A stretch of DNA of 64,000 nucleotides from DATCJA01 sp963814955 (GTDB lineage: Bacteria; Acidobacteriota; Vicinamibacteria; Vicinamibacterales; UBA2999), in contig CAWFEX010000016.1 in NCBI GenBank assembly GCA_963814955.1, forward strand, positions 1 through 64,000. The letters run 5' to 3'. Of this stretch, positions 1 through 9,062 are shown in pieces. Below the pieces are notes generated by a model, which made no database searches, was not told the DNA's origin, and saw only the letters and a list, made by a program, of their open reading frames with translations. A program made the translations under genes and the position numbers. Position 1 is the first letter of the stretch; every line of letters begins with the position of its first letter.

Positions 1-2589
1 ACGCTCGCCTGAACCATAGAAATACAGCCCGCTCACCTGCAGACCGTAGCCCACCTCCCAGATCCCGTTGAACACCGCGCGATGGCGCTGGTCGGTCGCG
101 GCAAGCGTGTACTCGGCCCCGAGATCCGGCTCCACATCGAATCCAAGCGCCTGCCGCGTCAGGCGGCCGTTCACGATCGCGTGGGCGAATGGATTGGAGT
201 CGGCATCATCGAATTTCGACAGCGTGTAGGTGGCCGACGCCTGCCAGCGGTTGCTCATGCGCTTGGAGAACGACCAGTCCCAGCCGTGAAAATTGGATCG
301 CCCCTGAAACGACGTCAGCTGGATGCGCCCGAATTCCGGCATCGGGAGGGTGGCGATGTTGCGATAGTCGTAATTTGCGCCGGTCGCCGGGTTGTAGTTG
401 AGATTCACGTTCCTCGAATCTTCTTCCAGGCGCCCGGCGGTGAACACGTAGTTGGTTTCAATCGACATGTCGGCCCCGAGCTGCCGCTGCACGCCGATTG
501 ACGCCTGGTGACTGTAGGGAGTCTTGAAGAATGGATCGACCATCTCGGGAACGAACTCACGCCGTACGCAGCCAGCCTGTGAGCCGTTGAGATCGCATGA
601 TCGGGACAGGATCTGATCGAGCGTGGGCGCCGGGCCGTTGTACGGGTTCGTCGGGAAATTCGACCGGCCATCGCTGAGAATCTGCGGCGCCGCCGACATG
701 ATGAAGAGCTGTGTCTGGTGATATTCGTCGGCGGTCCCTTCGGCGAAGAACTTGCCGTAACCGCCGCGGATCACGGTGCGGTCGTTCAGCGCATAGGCAA
801 ATCCCACGCGTGGCCCGAAGTTGTTCTTGTCCTCGGGATTGTCTCCGGGAAGGATTGGCGCCAACGCCAGCTTGGCGCCGACACCTGTCTCGAGGTCCCA
901 CCGCAGGCCCACGTTCACCGTGAGACGCGACGAGATCGTCCAGTCGTCCTGCGCCCAGCCTGCGTAGAGATGCTGTGGAATTTCGCGATAAAACGCCTTC
1001 GTGTTCGTGACACTCAGCTCGTAGCGCTGCGCCACCGCCGCAACCGCATCCAGATTCCACGTGGACGCGTCGTTCCAGACCGGAAGCGCCTGGACGATGT
1101 TTGCCGGAATTGCCCCGTTCTGGGCGACCAGGGTCGGACGGCAAGTGCTGCCGCACCCGCGCAGGATCGACAGGTCGTAGATGTACTCGCCACCAAGCCG
1201 GAGCGCATGACGGCCGGCTTTGTTATAGGTCAGGGAAAAGTCGTCACGAATCGAGTTCTTGTACTGGTTGTGGTGCTGGACGTTGCCGCCCCCGAAGGTA
1301 TAGCCGCGCAGCTGGACGCGCGTCGCGGTGCCCGTACGGAACGAGTAGGTTGACGCGTTCGGGAAATCGCCGCCGTTCCATCTGGTTACCGGCTCGTTGA
1401 TTCGCGTATAGCGGCTCGTTCCTCCCTTGATCTCGTTGACCGCACGGTTGCCGATCACCTGCGTGAACGTCGTCAGAAATTGCGTGGTGTGACGGCTTTC
1501 GTACTGGGTGTTCGACGGATGATTGGTGCTGCCGCCGCCCGTGTAATAGACCTGGTCGTACACCTGCGCGCGCGCCGACAGACGAATCTGCGGTGAAAAC
1601 TGCACGTCCCCCTTCCCACCACCCGAGTGCTGCTGTCGCTTGTTCGGGAAGTCGATGTTGAACTCCGGGTACGGACTGTCGAACGTGATGGTCTGCGGCT
1701 CGCGTTCGTACTCGTAATTGGCGAAGAAGTGAATCCGATCGCGCCGGACGGGTCCACCGAATGTGGAGCTCACCTGTTGGTTTGAATAGGGGAGGACCCG
1801 CTGCTGGATGTGATCGGCCGCGTTGAAGCTGTCGTCGCGGAAGTAGCCGGACAGGCTTCCGGACGCGACGTTCGTGCCCGATTTCGTGATGGCGTTCACG
1901 AGCATCCCGGTCGATCGACCCTGTGTCGCGTCGAACCGGTTCGTAATCAGCACGAACTCGGCGATCGCATCTCGGCTGAACCGCGGTTGATCGTCGCCGA
2001 GACCGATGAAGTTCGTGGTGACCTGCTGGCCGTCGACGTTGATTTGCGAATAACCCTGCCGCATGAGCGGTGCGCCACTCGACTGGTTCTGGCGGCTGCC
2101 CGGGGCGAGCATCGCAAGGTCCATCCAGTTGCGTCCGTTAACGGGAAGCTCCTGCATCTGCCGGGGATCGATGTTGCCGCCGAGCGTCGATGAGGTGACG
2201 TCGAGCAGCGGCGCTTCGCTGGTAACCGTCACCGATTCCTGCAGCGCCGAAATCGACAGCTCGAAATTGACGACGGCCTGTTGACCGAGCAGCAGTTCCA
2301 GGCCGGTCCGCGTCACCGTCGCGAATCCGGTCAACGCGGCGGTGACACGGTAGGCGCCAGTACGCACCGGAATCCGGTACGCGCCTGCGTCATCGGTCAC
2401 CACCTCGAACGTATTTCCAGTCGACTCGTGAATCGCGGTGACGGTCACGCCGGGCAGGACGCCCGCGGTTGCGTCCCGCACCGTACCGCTCACGACAGCT
2501 TCCTGAGCGGAGCCGACCGCCGGCAGCGCCATGACGAGACCAAGTGACGTGAGTCCTCGGACGATGCGCCAAACGCTCAGGTACCTCAT
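1..2589 (-). CDS. Oar-type TonB-dependent receptor with carboxypeptidase-regulatory-like N-terminal domain (3' end outside window)
   Basis: The gene starts at ATG 2589 and stays open to the left edge, giving about 863 residues of an outer-membrane receptor. In order I read a signal peptide (MRYLSVWRIVRG onward, cleaved near AQEA), a beta-sandwich CarboxypepD_reg-like domain (about residues 27-110) with the typical VLPGVTVTA stretch, a TonB-box-like ESVTVTSEAP, a plug domain containing ELPVNGRNWM and NAITKSGTN, and the start of a beta-barrel rich in aromatic strands (YEYEREP, AGWAQDDWTIS). It is clearly homologous to the two receptors at 57943-60804 and 61106-64000 but more diverged from them than they are from each other. 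Such receptors import bulky ligands using TonB energy; the substrate cannot be told from sequence. It is upstream of nothing visible on its strand inside the window. An AGGGAGGGT Shine-Dalgarno lies just upstream of the ATG. The reading frame is intact throughout. Confidence 0.93.
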   Translation of the reverse strand, partial: MRYLSVWRIVRGLTSLGLVMALPAVGSAQEAVVSGTVRDATAGVLPGVTVTAIHESTGNTFEVVTDDAGAYRIPVRTGAYRVTAALTGFATVTRTGLELLLGQQAVVNFELSISALQESVTVTSEAPLLDVTSSTLGGNIDPRQMQELPVNGRNWMDLAMLAPGSRQNQSSGAPLMRQGYSQINVDGQQVTTNFIGLGDDQPRFSRDAIAEFVLITNRFDATQGRSTGMLVNAITKSGTNVASGSLSGYFRDDSFNAADHIQQRVLPYSNQQVSSTFGGPVRRDRIHFFANYEYEREPQTITFDSPYPEFNIDFPNKRQQHSGGGKGDVQFSPQIRLSARAQVYDQVYYTGGGSTNHPSNTQYESRHTTQFLTTFTQVIGNRAVNEIKGGTSRYTRINEPVTRWNGGDFPNASTYSFRTGTATRVQLRGYTFGGGNVQHHNQYKNSIRDDFSLTYNKAGRHALRLGGEYIYDLSILRGCGSTCRPTLVAQNGAIPANIVQALPVWNDASTWNLDAVAAVAQRYELSVTNTKAFYREIPQHLYAGWAQDDWTISSRLTVNVGLRWDLETGVGAKLALAPILPGDNPEDKNNFGPRVGFAYALNDRTVIRGGYGKFFAEGTADEYHQTQLFIMSAAPQILSDGRSNFPTNPYNGPAPTLDQILSRSCDLNGSQAGCVRREFVPEMVDPFFKTPYSHQASIGVQRQLGADMSIETNYVFTAGRLEEDSRNVNLNYNPATGANYDYRNIATLPMPEFGRIQLTSFQGRSNFHGWDWSFSKRMSNRWQASATYTLSKFDDADSNPFAHAIVNGRLTRQALGFDVEPDLGAEYTLAATDQRHRAVFNGIWEVGYGLQVSGLYFYGSGER

Positions 2590-2767
2590 GGAACCCTCCC
2601 TCTCGTGAAAACGTGCGTCCTGCGCGCGGGGCGCGCAAAGGAGAACTGGAGTCGACGGCCCAGGCTACGCCCTGGGCTGGTTCCTACGACGTGGACCGGC
2701 GCGAGGGGAATGCGCGCGTTAGGTATCACCTACAGCGCGGCACTGTCAATGGATTGCTGCGCGATTT
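2590..2767. other. Intergenic region, no gene seen
   Basis: This is 178 bases between the TonB receptor start and the end of the di-heme cytochrome gene. It contains a short inverted repeat (CCCAGG near 2660 and CCTGGG near 2673) that only weakly resembles the 3'-end hairpins found elsewhere in the window. No credible ORF or RNA gene was recognised. Confidence 0.5.
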
Positions 2768-3910
2768 TCAGGGGCGGCCGAAGCGTGCGGCGTCGATGGC
2801 GACGTTCGGGCGGATTTCCTTCATCTGAATGACGACCTGATTGTTCGTCCAGGTCCTCGTCCACTGAAAAGGGACCTGTATGCCGCCAACGGCGCGGTAA
2901 TCCGAGTAATCGATCTTCGTGGGAATGGCGCCTACCGCGGTTGGTCTCCAGTGCACGAGACGCACGAGGCGTCCGGACTCGTCGAAATACAGCCTGACCG
3001 GGGGCTGCCCCGGATTGGCCCCCTGCGCGACGATGATGTCGCGATCGTTGATGGCGGTGACCCCGACCTGCCACTGGCTGAACGCACGCTGAATCGAGGC
3101 GGGGAACCAAACCATGGCTTCAATCGCTGCACCTGACAGATTGCCGCCACTCAGCGCCAGGAGCGGCTGGGGGGTGTCCGGCTGCAGTCTCCACCCGGCG
3201 CGGCCGTCGAAGGCCTTGACGCTGACCCCTGCCGGCGACCGCGCGATCGTCGTCATCCGATTGGGCGCCTGGACGAACACCTCGGCCGGGACTTCCTTCT
3301 GCTCGGTTTCGTACCCCGCGTACGTCCCCGTTCCGGCGAAGCTCGTGAATTTCGCCAGCTGTTCTGCGCCGCCGACTGCCTGGAGATATTTTGCGAACAC
3401 CTGATCGATCGGAGGCGCGTACAGGCTGGGGAAGAATTCGATCGCGTAAGGATCGTCAACCGGCTCGCCGTACTGCAACTCGAGATTGGGGACCGCTTTC
3501 GGCCGGTTGCCGCCGCCATGGCAGGTGAAGCACGTCACGCGCGGTTGTCCGCCGAAGTACTGCTTGTTGATGGCGTTCATCATCACGACCATCTGGCGTG
3601 CGCGCTGAATCCGGGGAGTGGCGATTGAAAATCCTTTCGGGTCGGAAATGATCTCCTGGGCGTGGCAGCTCACACAGTCGAAGAGCAGCGCCGATGAGAA
3701 CATGCCCATCGTGTCGAGGAATTCGTCGGCGGGAATGCCCTTCAGCACCTGAACGTTCTGAAAGACTTCCTCGGCCATCCTCACCGCGCCCTGCGGCTGA
3801 GGGTTCTGCGGCGGAGATGCCTGAATGCCGATCGCCGTCAGCCACAGGAGGCAGACGGCAACGAAAATTGAGGGATTGACGGACTTACGGATTGACGGAT
3901 TGGGAGGCAC
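2768..3910 (-). CDS. Di-heme c-type cytochrome of the reaction-centre cytochrome c subunit family
   Basis: This is a secreted electron carrier of 380 residues. The N-terminal half holds two heme c attachment motifs, CVSCH (79-83) and CFTCH (127-131), and the family landmarks FQNVQVLKGIP and NKQYFGGQPRVTCFTCH. The C-terminal half is a lipoprotein-sorting-protein-like beta domain (TKIDYSDYRAVGGIQVPF) ending PNVAIDAARFGRP. The same two-domain layout recurs at 49484-50641, so these are paralogues. The family is named after the tetraheme subunit of bacterial reaction centres, but only two hemes are present and no photosynthesis gene is nearby, so a respiratory or periplasmic redox role is more likely (inference). 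The only start I can support is GTG at 3910. Residues 2-15 of the signal peptide (PPNPSIRKSVNPSI) are encoded by an 8-base tandem array, which is unusual. It precedes the TonB receptor on the same strand. Confidence 0.88.
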   Translation of the reverse strand: MPPNPSIRKSVNPSIFVAVCLLWLTAIGIQASPPQNPQPQGAVRMAEEVFQNVQVLKGIPADEFLDTMGMFSSALLFDCVSCHAQEIISDPKGFSIATPRIQRARQMVVMMNAINKQYFGGQPRVTCFTCHGGGNRPKAVPNLELQYGEPVDDPYAIEFFPSLYAPPIDQVFAKYLQAVGGAEQLAKFTSFAGTGTYAGYETEQKEVPAEVFVQAPNRMTTIARSPAGVSVKAFDGRAGWRLQPDTPQPLLALSGGNLSGAAIEAMVWFPASIQRAFSQWQVGVTAINDRDIIVAQGANPGQPPVRLYFDESGRLVRLVHWRPTAVGAIPTKIDYSDYRAVGGIQVPFQWTRTWTNNQVVIQMKEIRPNVAIDAARFGRP

Positions 3911-3960
3911 GAGTCAAGTTCTGATCAATTCAATCCAATTCAAATTCGTCAATCCGTCAA
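3873..3960. repeat. 8-base tandem arrays in inverted orientation
   Basis: Positions 3873-3904 read GGATTGAC, GGACTTAC, GGATTGAC, GGATTGGG. After a short spacer, about 3934-3958 carries the reverse complement as GTCAATCC, GTCAATTC, GTAAATTT. The first array overlaps the first codons of the di-heme cytochrome. The second lies between it and the stop of the neighbouring gene. Confidence 0.75.
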
Positions 3961-3980
3961 TTCGTAAATTTCTCCGTCGC

Positions 3981-4921
3981 TCACCCTCGTTCCCTCGTCA
4001 GCATGTGTGACAAGTCGAAGTCGAGACAGGGCGGGTCTTCCAGGTACGGATCGTCGCTCGTGTTCAGCGGCAGCGCCCGCGGATCCATCTCCCAGGGTTC
4101 CAACAGAATGTCGGGATCGTGAACGGTTGCCTGGTAGTGCAGCGTATTGCCCTCGCGCCGCAGCCGCTCAACGACGCGCATGTTGTTCGTGTGGAACCAC
4201 CCGGGCCAGCCCAGCCAGCTGACGTCGTTGAATCCGATGACCTCGATGACCAGCGTATCGCCCTCCCAGCGGCCGACCGCATCGCCCATGAACGTCTGGT
4301 CCTGCGAATTCACGGGATCGTGCGGGCGTCCATCGGTTGGAATCACGCGCCAGGTGTTCCGGTTCTGATAGAGAAGAACGACATCTTTCGGCGTCTGGAC
4401 GAACGCGCATCGGCGGTCCGAGGCGCGGCACGCCGGGCGGGAAACACGAGAAGGTCGTGTCTTCCTTGTTTCCGTTCTCGTCGAGATACTGAACCCGCTC
4501 CCAGATCTCCGGCTTGTACAGGGGCGGGTTGCCGAACGCGCGCTGCGTGAATCCCGCATCGCGCTCGGAGTAAACGTTGTTGCCGTGCCGGTAATTCGGC
4601 TGACGTCCGACAATCTTGGCGTTTGCGCTCACGCGGCCGGCCGCCAGCGCCTCTGAATACTCCGAATAGTGCTCGAACTGGTGCACCTGGCCGTTCGGCT
4701 CAATGGCCTGAACGCCGCCGGCGCCGCCCGCACCGCCGCCCCCGCCACCCCATCGGCCGCTGAGATCCGGCTTTCCATCAGCCGTGCGCGGCGTTGCAAC
4801 CGAGGCCCCGTTGGAAGCGGGCCTTGTCTGCGCCCGCAGCGCCCGAGGAAATCAGAATCACCGACACGCCGACAGCCACGGCGAGCGCCGCAGCGAGCAG
4901 GCGAAAAGTACCACGCGTCAT
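3981..4921 (-). CDS. Secreted protein of unknown function (two frameshifts)
   Basis: The ATG at 4921 has a GAGGAG Shine-Dalgarno six bases upstream and begins a signal peptide (MTRGTFRLLAAALAVAVGV). The frame then breaks near 4795 and again near 4405-4410. Pieced together, the mature protein runs VATPRTADGKPDLSGRW, a poly-glycine stretch, QFEHYSEYSEALAAGR, a middle section with GNPPLYKPEIWERVQYL, then QTPKDVVLLYQNRNTWRVIP, MGDAVGRWEGDTLVIEV and a C-terminus ending LSHMLTRERG. All three pieces fit one continuous domain of about 300 residues. Removing one C from CGCGC near 4408 restores the second junction, so the breaks look like assembly errors. The DGKPDLSGRW start and the W(E)GDTLVIE motif recur in acidobacterial secreted proteins that sit beside DUF6152 genes, as here. 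I do not know a function. A lipocalin-like fold is only a guess. Confidence 0.7.
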
Positions 4922-4976
4922 AGGAGTCTCCTCGTCGCATCGGCGCTCGAGGCGCCGGACCATCGGGTGGCTCGCG

Positions 4977-5402
4977 CTACTTGGCGCCTCGCCGGTGCCG
5001 GTCGCCTCGGACTTGTACTGGTGCCAGAGGTCGATCTTCCGGCCATCCGGCAGGATGAACGTCAGCACGTATCCATTGGGCGACTTGTCGCGCGCCCGCG
5101 CAACAATGGCCGTGTACGTTTCGCCTGTCTTGAAGACATCGCGGCCGCTGATCCCGATATCGCGGAATCCGCCGGGCCCGGCGCCGGAAATGGTCCACGT
5201 CGTGACCTTGCCGCTCTCGTCTTTGACATCCAGGAACCATCGTACGTGTGGGTTGATCCACAGCACCTTCGTCAGTACGCCGGTGAGCGTGGCGTGGTCG
5301 TCCTGGTCGAACGCGGCCTGGACCGCATGATGGGCCCTCAGATCCGTCGGTCGCCCACACCAGTGCGCAAAGTAGCAATGCCCCGGCAATTCCGTGACGC
5401 AT
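4977..5402 (-). CDS. DUF6152 family secreted protein (one frameshift)
   Basis: ATG 5402 opens a signal peptide, MRHGIAGALLLCALVWA. The frame shifts within the next ten codons; removing one G from ACGGATC gives ATDDLRAHHAVQAAFDQ, which fits the usual DUF6152 mature start AHH followed by a hydrophobic stretch. The body contains TLTGVLTKVLWINPHVRWFL, KDESGKVTTWTISGAGPGG and a C-terminal FILPDGRKIDLWH, all landmarks of this roughly 120-140 residue OB-like family of unknown function. The exact C-terminus is uncertain. The corrected frame runs on toward the next gene without a stop, while the original frame ends at the TAG at 4977. The gene lies between two other secreted proteins on the same strand and probably shares an operon with both (gaps of 29 and 55 bases). 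A second DUF6152 gene is at 48914-49330. Confidence 0.75.
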   Translation of the reverse strand: MRHGIAGALLLCALVWATDGSEGPSCGPGRVRPGRPRHAHRRTDEGAVDQPTRTMVPGCQRRERQGHDVDHFRRRARRIPRYRDQRPRCLQDRRNVHGHCCAGARQVAQWIRADVHPAGWPEDRPLAPVQVRGDRHRRGAK

Positions 5403-5431
5403 CTTCCGACCTCCTCGAAAAAGCGGTCCGA

Positions 5432-6328
5432 TTACCGTGCTGCCCCAGCCTTCCGGATATTCTCCGGCACCGGCATCACGACGTAAGGATTATATGTCTG
5501 GCTCTGGGTAAGGGTCAGATCCAGCACTTTCATACCGTTCCGCTCCTGGACTATACGGCGCGGAAGGAGCGCGTCACTCTTGTAATCGTCCGCGTTCAGG
5601 TCGCGGTAATCCGAATACGTCGTCACGGTGACGACATTGTTGAGGCGGGTTTCAACCCGCTCGATCCGATGGCTGAAGTAGCGCCGCACGCCGGTGGGCA
5701 TCGTGTGAAACAGGAAATTTTCCGGATCCAGCGTCGCCTTCACCGTGCCGGCTTGAAGAGGAGCCGGCAGAGGGAAGGTGATGACAGGCTTCCCGCCTTC
5801 GGTCGAGAACGTCGCTTTCGCGCCAGCCAGGCGTGCCGCCTTGACCACGCCTTGCGGAAGCGTCCAAACCTGGAGCAGCCGCTCCTGAACGGCTTGATTT
5901 GCCGGTGTTGCGTTACCACCCGGCTCCGCCTCGTTCCATGCGAGGTCGCCGGCGACAATCTGGACGTGTCGATCCCCCTTCTGTCCCGCGGCGGCGCATG
6001 TGAAATCGACGCGCATCGCCGGAACCGGGAACCGTTCGCGACGATCGGCCGCGGGATATCTCACACTGGCGCGATAGTTCGCCAGTTGACATGGCCGTCC
6101 CTGGAAGTCGAGCGACCCGTTGGCCCAATATTCGAACGTAATGATCCCGTCGCGTTCCTGTGGACCTCTGAGCATGCCAAGCGCATCCGCAGCCTTGTAG
6201 AGAGCGGATTCGAGATCTTTGGCCGGCTCTGCCGGCGGCATCGTGCCCTGCGACGTCTGTGCGGCGTACGGATGTACGGCGAAGGAGCCGGTCAGGAACA
6301 TCGAAATGATCAGGGCGCTGGTTCGCAT
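5432..6328 (-). CDS. Secreted protein of unknown function, possible lipoprotein-sorting-like fold
   Basis: This encodes 298 residues with a clear signal peptide (MRTSALIISMFLTGSFAVHP). The mature part has an N-terminal helix region (EPAKDLESALYKAADALGML), then alternating strands including GIITFEYWANGSLDF and a C-terminal NVVTVTTYSDYRDLNADDYKSD motif. The same 'VTTYSDYR' strand followed by 'LLPRRIVQERNGMKVLDLTL' is seen in the C-terminal domain of the di-heme cytochromes in this window, which suggests a LolA-like half-barrel (inference). It ends PENIRKAGAAR. It is 29 bases upstream of the DUF6152 gene and likely co-transcribed. No catalytic motif was recognised. Confidence 0.72.
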   Translation of the reverse strand: MRTSALIISMFLTGSFAVHPYAAQTSQGTMPPAEPAKDLESALYKAADALGMLRGPQERDGIITFEYWANGSLDFQGRPCQLANYRASVRYPAADRRERFPVPAMRVDFTCAAAGQKGDRHVQIVAGDLAWNEAEPGGNATPANQAVQERLLQVWTLPQGVVKAARLAGAKATFSTEGGKPVITFPLPAPLQAGTVKATLDPENFLFHTMPTGVRRYFSHRIERVETRLNNVVTVTTYSDYRDLNADDYKSDALLPRRIVQERNGMKVLDLTLTQSQTYNPYVVMPVPENIRKAGAAR

Positions 6329-6578
6329 GCGCGGGGATGCTAGCCGAATTCCCTACCCGCTTCAAGGCGAACTAATCCAGTCCTCCTTTCTTCCGCGATC
6401 GTCCCTCGCGCTTCCTCTTCCTTCCTTCTGCGCGCCGCATTCGCGGGTGGTTCATTTCGACGCACTGCCCCGTTCTCCAATGCAGGCAATATGTTCTGGA
6501 CATTTCGGTTCGTGGTTCACCTTTTGCGTAAGGCGGTGTCCGGAGAATCGTTCGCGGACTTATCGCTGGAGCAGCAGA
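6329..6578. other. Divergent intergenic region
   Basis: This is a 250-base region between two divergently transcribed genes (5432-6328 minus and 6579-7222 plus). It should hold two promoters. I see pyrimidine-rich stretches around 6380-6430 but no convincing -35/-10 pair or gene. Confidence 0.45.
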
Positions 6579-7222
6579 ATGCCGTCACCGTTGTCCAAGC
6601 CCCCCGCAATCTTCATCGTGCTCTCGCTCGCTGCTTGGGGAGCCATCTCATGTGGTCAACAGTCGCCAACGTCACCAAGCGCGGACATCGGTCCAGCGAC
6701 CGCGGTGTACGTCATGACGCTGGCAGATGAAGCACCGGCGCCACCCAATGCGCCGGCGTCCGACCCAACCGCCGCGCCCTCCCCGACCTCGCCTGGATGG
6801 CCCCCGGGACCGCCGCCGGCCCCGGCGCCAGGTGCGCCCGTCCCGACACCGCCGTCGACGCACTTTCGCGTGAGCCTAAAGATCGATCCTGAGCCCGTTC
6901 CGCACAGCGGCAAGCCGATCACCGACGTGGCCGCCTGCCGGAATCCGGTCATGAAGTACACGTGGTATGCACCCAGTACATCCATGCTGAGACGGGTGTT
7001 CCCGTTACTTTTGCCGAACGAGAGAACTTCTTCGAAGGTCGGTTCGTGAGCCGGAACGGCGAAACCTTGACACTGAACGGCAACGGCACGATCGCGCTGC
7101 ACACGCGCTGGTGCAGCGGCTACGCGAAATTCCACTACGCGCAGACCAGGTTCAAAGGGAAAGACGAGTACGGAGAGCCCATCGAAATCAGCGGTCCGTG
7201 GGTGCGGCTGTTGGCCCCCTGA
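6579..7222 (+). CDS. Proline-rich putative lipoprotein (one frameshift)
   Basis: ATG 6579 begins MPSPLSKPPAIFIVLSL followed by a lipobox-like AISCG (cysteine near residue 25), so the product is probably lipid-anchored. Residues about 55-95 are a proline/alanine/glycine linker (repeated PPAPAP-type sequence), followed by THFRVSLKIDPEPVPHSGKP, a globular C-terminal domain with one pair of cysteines (AACRNPVMKYTW and TRWCSGYAKFHY). The frame breaks near 6965-6970; dropping one base yields KYTWCTQYIHAETGVPVTF and continues to the TGA at 7222. I do not recognise the family. It is transcribed divergently from the preceding operon and followed by two 3'-end hairpins, and it faces the convergent DUF1569 gene. 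Confidence 0.6.
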
Positions 7223-7240
7223 CGGCAAGCGCGAAGTTCG

Positions 7241-7298
7241 GTCCGGCTAAAGCCGGACACTACGTACTACCGCGCGTCGGGTCCGGCTGAAGCCGGAC
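7241..7298. repeat. Two 3'-end hairpins (GTAG/CTAC family)
   Basis: Copy 1 is GTCCGGCTAAAGCCGGAC (7241-7258), followed by ACTAC. Copy 2 is GTCCGGCTGAAGCCGGAC (7281-7298), followed by ACTCCGTAG. Arms are 8 bases with a two-base centre. They lie between the stops of two convergent genes (7222 and 7343). Confidence 0.8.
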
Positions 7299-7342
7299 AC
7301 TCCGTAGGCGGCTACTGCTGAAGCGGCACACGACGGGGGACG

Positions 7343-7783
7343 TCACACGCCGAACTGCAACAAGTGGTGGTTGAGATGCTTGGCGTGGAGACGGCTTATC
7401 TGTTCGCCAGTCATCGGACCGAACACCGGGTGGTTCGGCCAGTCTCCGTGCATATCTCGTGACGCAACCTTGTCGATGAGGTGCAGGCAGCGCGCCCGCT
7501 CGGCCGCGAAATCGTAATTCCGCGTCGCCACGAATGCGGGATGCGTAGGGCCGTTCTTGCTCCACGGCAGATTGAGGACGATGAATTTCAGCAGGGCGCG
7601 CGGTATCGGCGGCTTTCCGGCGTCCACCGTGAGGTCCCCGAGCGACAGCGCGAGGGCATCACCCACGTGCCACAGCATCTGGTCGACGCTCATTTTTCCC
7701 CACTTGCGCTCGGAGTCGGGCCGGAGCGCTTGCAGTCGCCTGACCACGTCGGCGCGAACGGCGGCGTCGTGCAGGTTCTTCAT
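7343..7783 (-). CDS. DUF1569 / DinB-like protein
   Basis: This encodes a 146-residue cytoplasmic protein without signal peptide. The N-terminus MKNLHDAAVRADVVRRLQAL leads into the family hallmark GKMSVDQMLWHVGDALALSLG, in which the histidine is one of the presumed metal ligands of the four-helix DinB fold. A later HPVFGPMTGEQ and a C-terminal LHAKHLNHHLLQF supply further histidines. The length is typical for DUF1569. Members resemble DinB damage-inducible and bacillithiol/mycothiol-transferase proteins, but no substrate is established. It is probably monocistronic, flanked by an unrelated secreted protein. Confidence 0.82.
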   Translation of the reverse strand: MKNLHDAAVRADVVRRLQALRPDSERKWGKMSVDQMLWHVGDALALSLGDLTVDAGKPPIPRALLKFIVLNLPWSKNGPTHPAFVATRNYDFAAERARCLHLIDKVASRDMHGDWPNHPVFGPMTGEQISRLHAKHLNHHLLQFGV

Positions 7784-7934
7784 CGCACATCTCCTGTTTG
7801 AACCGCGGAATGATATACCCGAGGCCGCCGTCCTGTTGACGCGGGCTCTGATTGCGCTCAGACCCTCAACGAGACAGGGATCGAGCCGGCCGAGTCCTCG
7901 TCCGCCTCTCTGTGGCCTGTCGCGGTGAATCCGG

Positions 7935-9014
7935 TCAGCGCTGGAATTCGATGTACCGTTCGGATCGGCCGGTGAGAAAGAAACGTGCGCGCTGACCCGC
8001 GTCTTTGTCGGAGCCAGTCGCCACGTCGAGACCGGCCACCTGCGGATACCATCCGCCGCCGTTCATGATCTTCTGCGGCGTGCTCCACCCTCGCGGATCA
8101 TCGAGCGTGCGCGCGTACCAGATGTAGATCCCCTCGTTGTTGAAGTTCTCGTCGCGCGCCCGATTGAGCAGCATCACGTACCGTTCCAGATACCGGTTCC
8201 AGTGCACGGATGGCCCCCAGAACGCGTCCGCCGCAACCTGACCATCGTGCCAGGGCTTGCTTACAGGCGAGAGTGGCGTGCCACTCGGGTACGTCCACGT
8301 TTCGACGCCGTCTGCGTCGGCCGTGAACCGTGGCGGGATCCACGCACCGTCGCGCCAAATCGTCACGCGGCCACCGGGCGAATCGCGATCCGCCCACGCC
8401 AGACGTCCCACTGCCACACCCTGATCCGAGGGTGTCCTGGAGTACTGGCTGATGAACAGGAACAGGTCGCGTCCATCCGGCGAGAGCATCGCACTGACGT
8501 CGCCGACGCCGCCGATGACATAGCGGTTCGTCGACGCGCACGCGTCGCTCCCTGCCGCCGCCTCGACGATCATGCCCAGGTCTTCCCAGCTGGAGCCCCG
8601 GTCCGTTGAGCGAAGCGCGCCAATCCGCGGAATGAACCGATCGACCCGACCGCACGCGTACGCCGGCGTTTCATGATGGTAGTAGCCGTACCACACCCCG
8701 GCTTCGTCCGGAATGATGCTGTCGATCCAGATTCCATGGCCCGGATGTCGGACGATCGTGACCGGCCCCGCCTCGCGCATCTGTGTGAGCCCCGAGCCGA
8801 ACAACCGGGCGGGGATCCCGCCCCAGGACGTCAGTGCGAACAGGCTCCAGCTGCCGTCAACGAGCTCCCATGTCATCGGCACGTTGGAATCGATGGCGCC
8901 GGGCATCGCGAGGCGCGGCGCCTCTACGAGTCGCGCCGAAGGCAGCCGCTCCTGCTGCGCAACAGCTGCGGCGGTCAACAAGACGCATAAGCCGATGGCG
9001 AAGGGGAAACGCAA
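7935..9014 (-). CDS. Secreted sialidase-like beta-propeller protein
   Basis: This encodes 359 residues with a signal peptide (MRFPFAIGLCVLLTAAAVAQQ). The mature protein looks like a five- or six-bladed glycosidase-type propeller. It has one good Asp-box, STDRGSSWEDLG, and repeated strand motifs such as GIWIDSIIPDE, WYGYYHHETPAYAC, AMLSPDGRDLFLF and GGGWYPQVAGLD. It also has an N-terminal WELVDGSWSLFALTSWGG. The overall plan resembles DUF4185-like or GH-type carbohydrate-active propellers, but I cannot name catalytic residues with confidence. It has a 7-base-repeat-rich region immediately upstream (9063-9175). The gene stands alone between the DUF1569 gene and the BON/SRPBCC gene, all on the minus strand. 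Confidence 0.72.
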   Translation of the reverse strand: MRFPFAIGLCVLLTAAAVAQQERLPSARLVEAPRLAMPGAIDSNVPMTWELVDGSWSLFALTSWGGIPARLFGSGLTQMREAGPVTIVRHPGHGIWIDSIIPDEAGVWYGYYHHETPAYACGRVDRFIPRIGALRSTDRGSSWEDLGMIVEAAAGSDACASTNRYVIGGVGDVSAMLSPDGRDLFLFISQYSRTPSDQGVAVGRLAWADRDSPGGRVTIWRDGAWIPPRFTADADGVETWTYPSGTPLSPVSKPWHDGQVAADAFWGPSVHWNRYLERYVMLLNRARDENFNNEGIYIWYARTLDDPRGWSTPQKIMNGGGWYPQVAGLDVATGSDKDAGQRARFFLTGRSERYIEFQR

Positions 9015-9062
9015 GAAAGAACGTTATACAGGGCGCACGCCGGGAGGACAAGCGCATGGAAC

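Noticed and set aside
2768..3910. Photosynthesis gene (reaction-centre cytochrome subunit)
   Set aside because: Only the family name suggests it. Two hemes rather than four are present, and no reaction-centre, bacteriochlorophyll or carotenoid gene is in the window.
3873..3960. CRISPR array because of repeated units
   Set aside because: Units are 7-14 bases without unique spacers and no cas gene is nearby. Repeats of CRISPR arrays are normally 23-50 bases with spacers of similar length.
4784..6343. Long plus-strand ORF of about 519 codons
   Set aside because: It is antisense to three minus-strand genes with signal peptides and conserved motifs; its translation is rich in Arg, Ala and His with no domain, as expected of a shadow frame.
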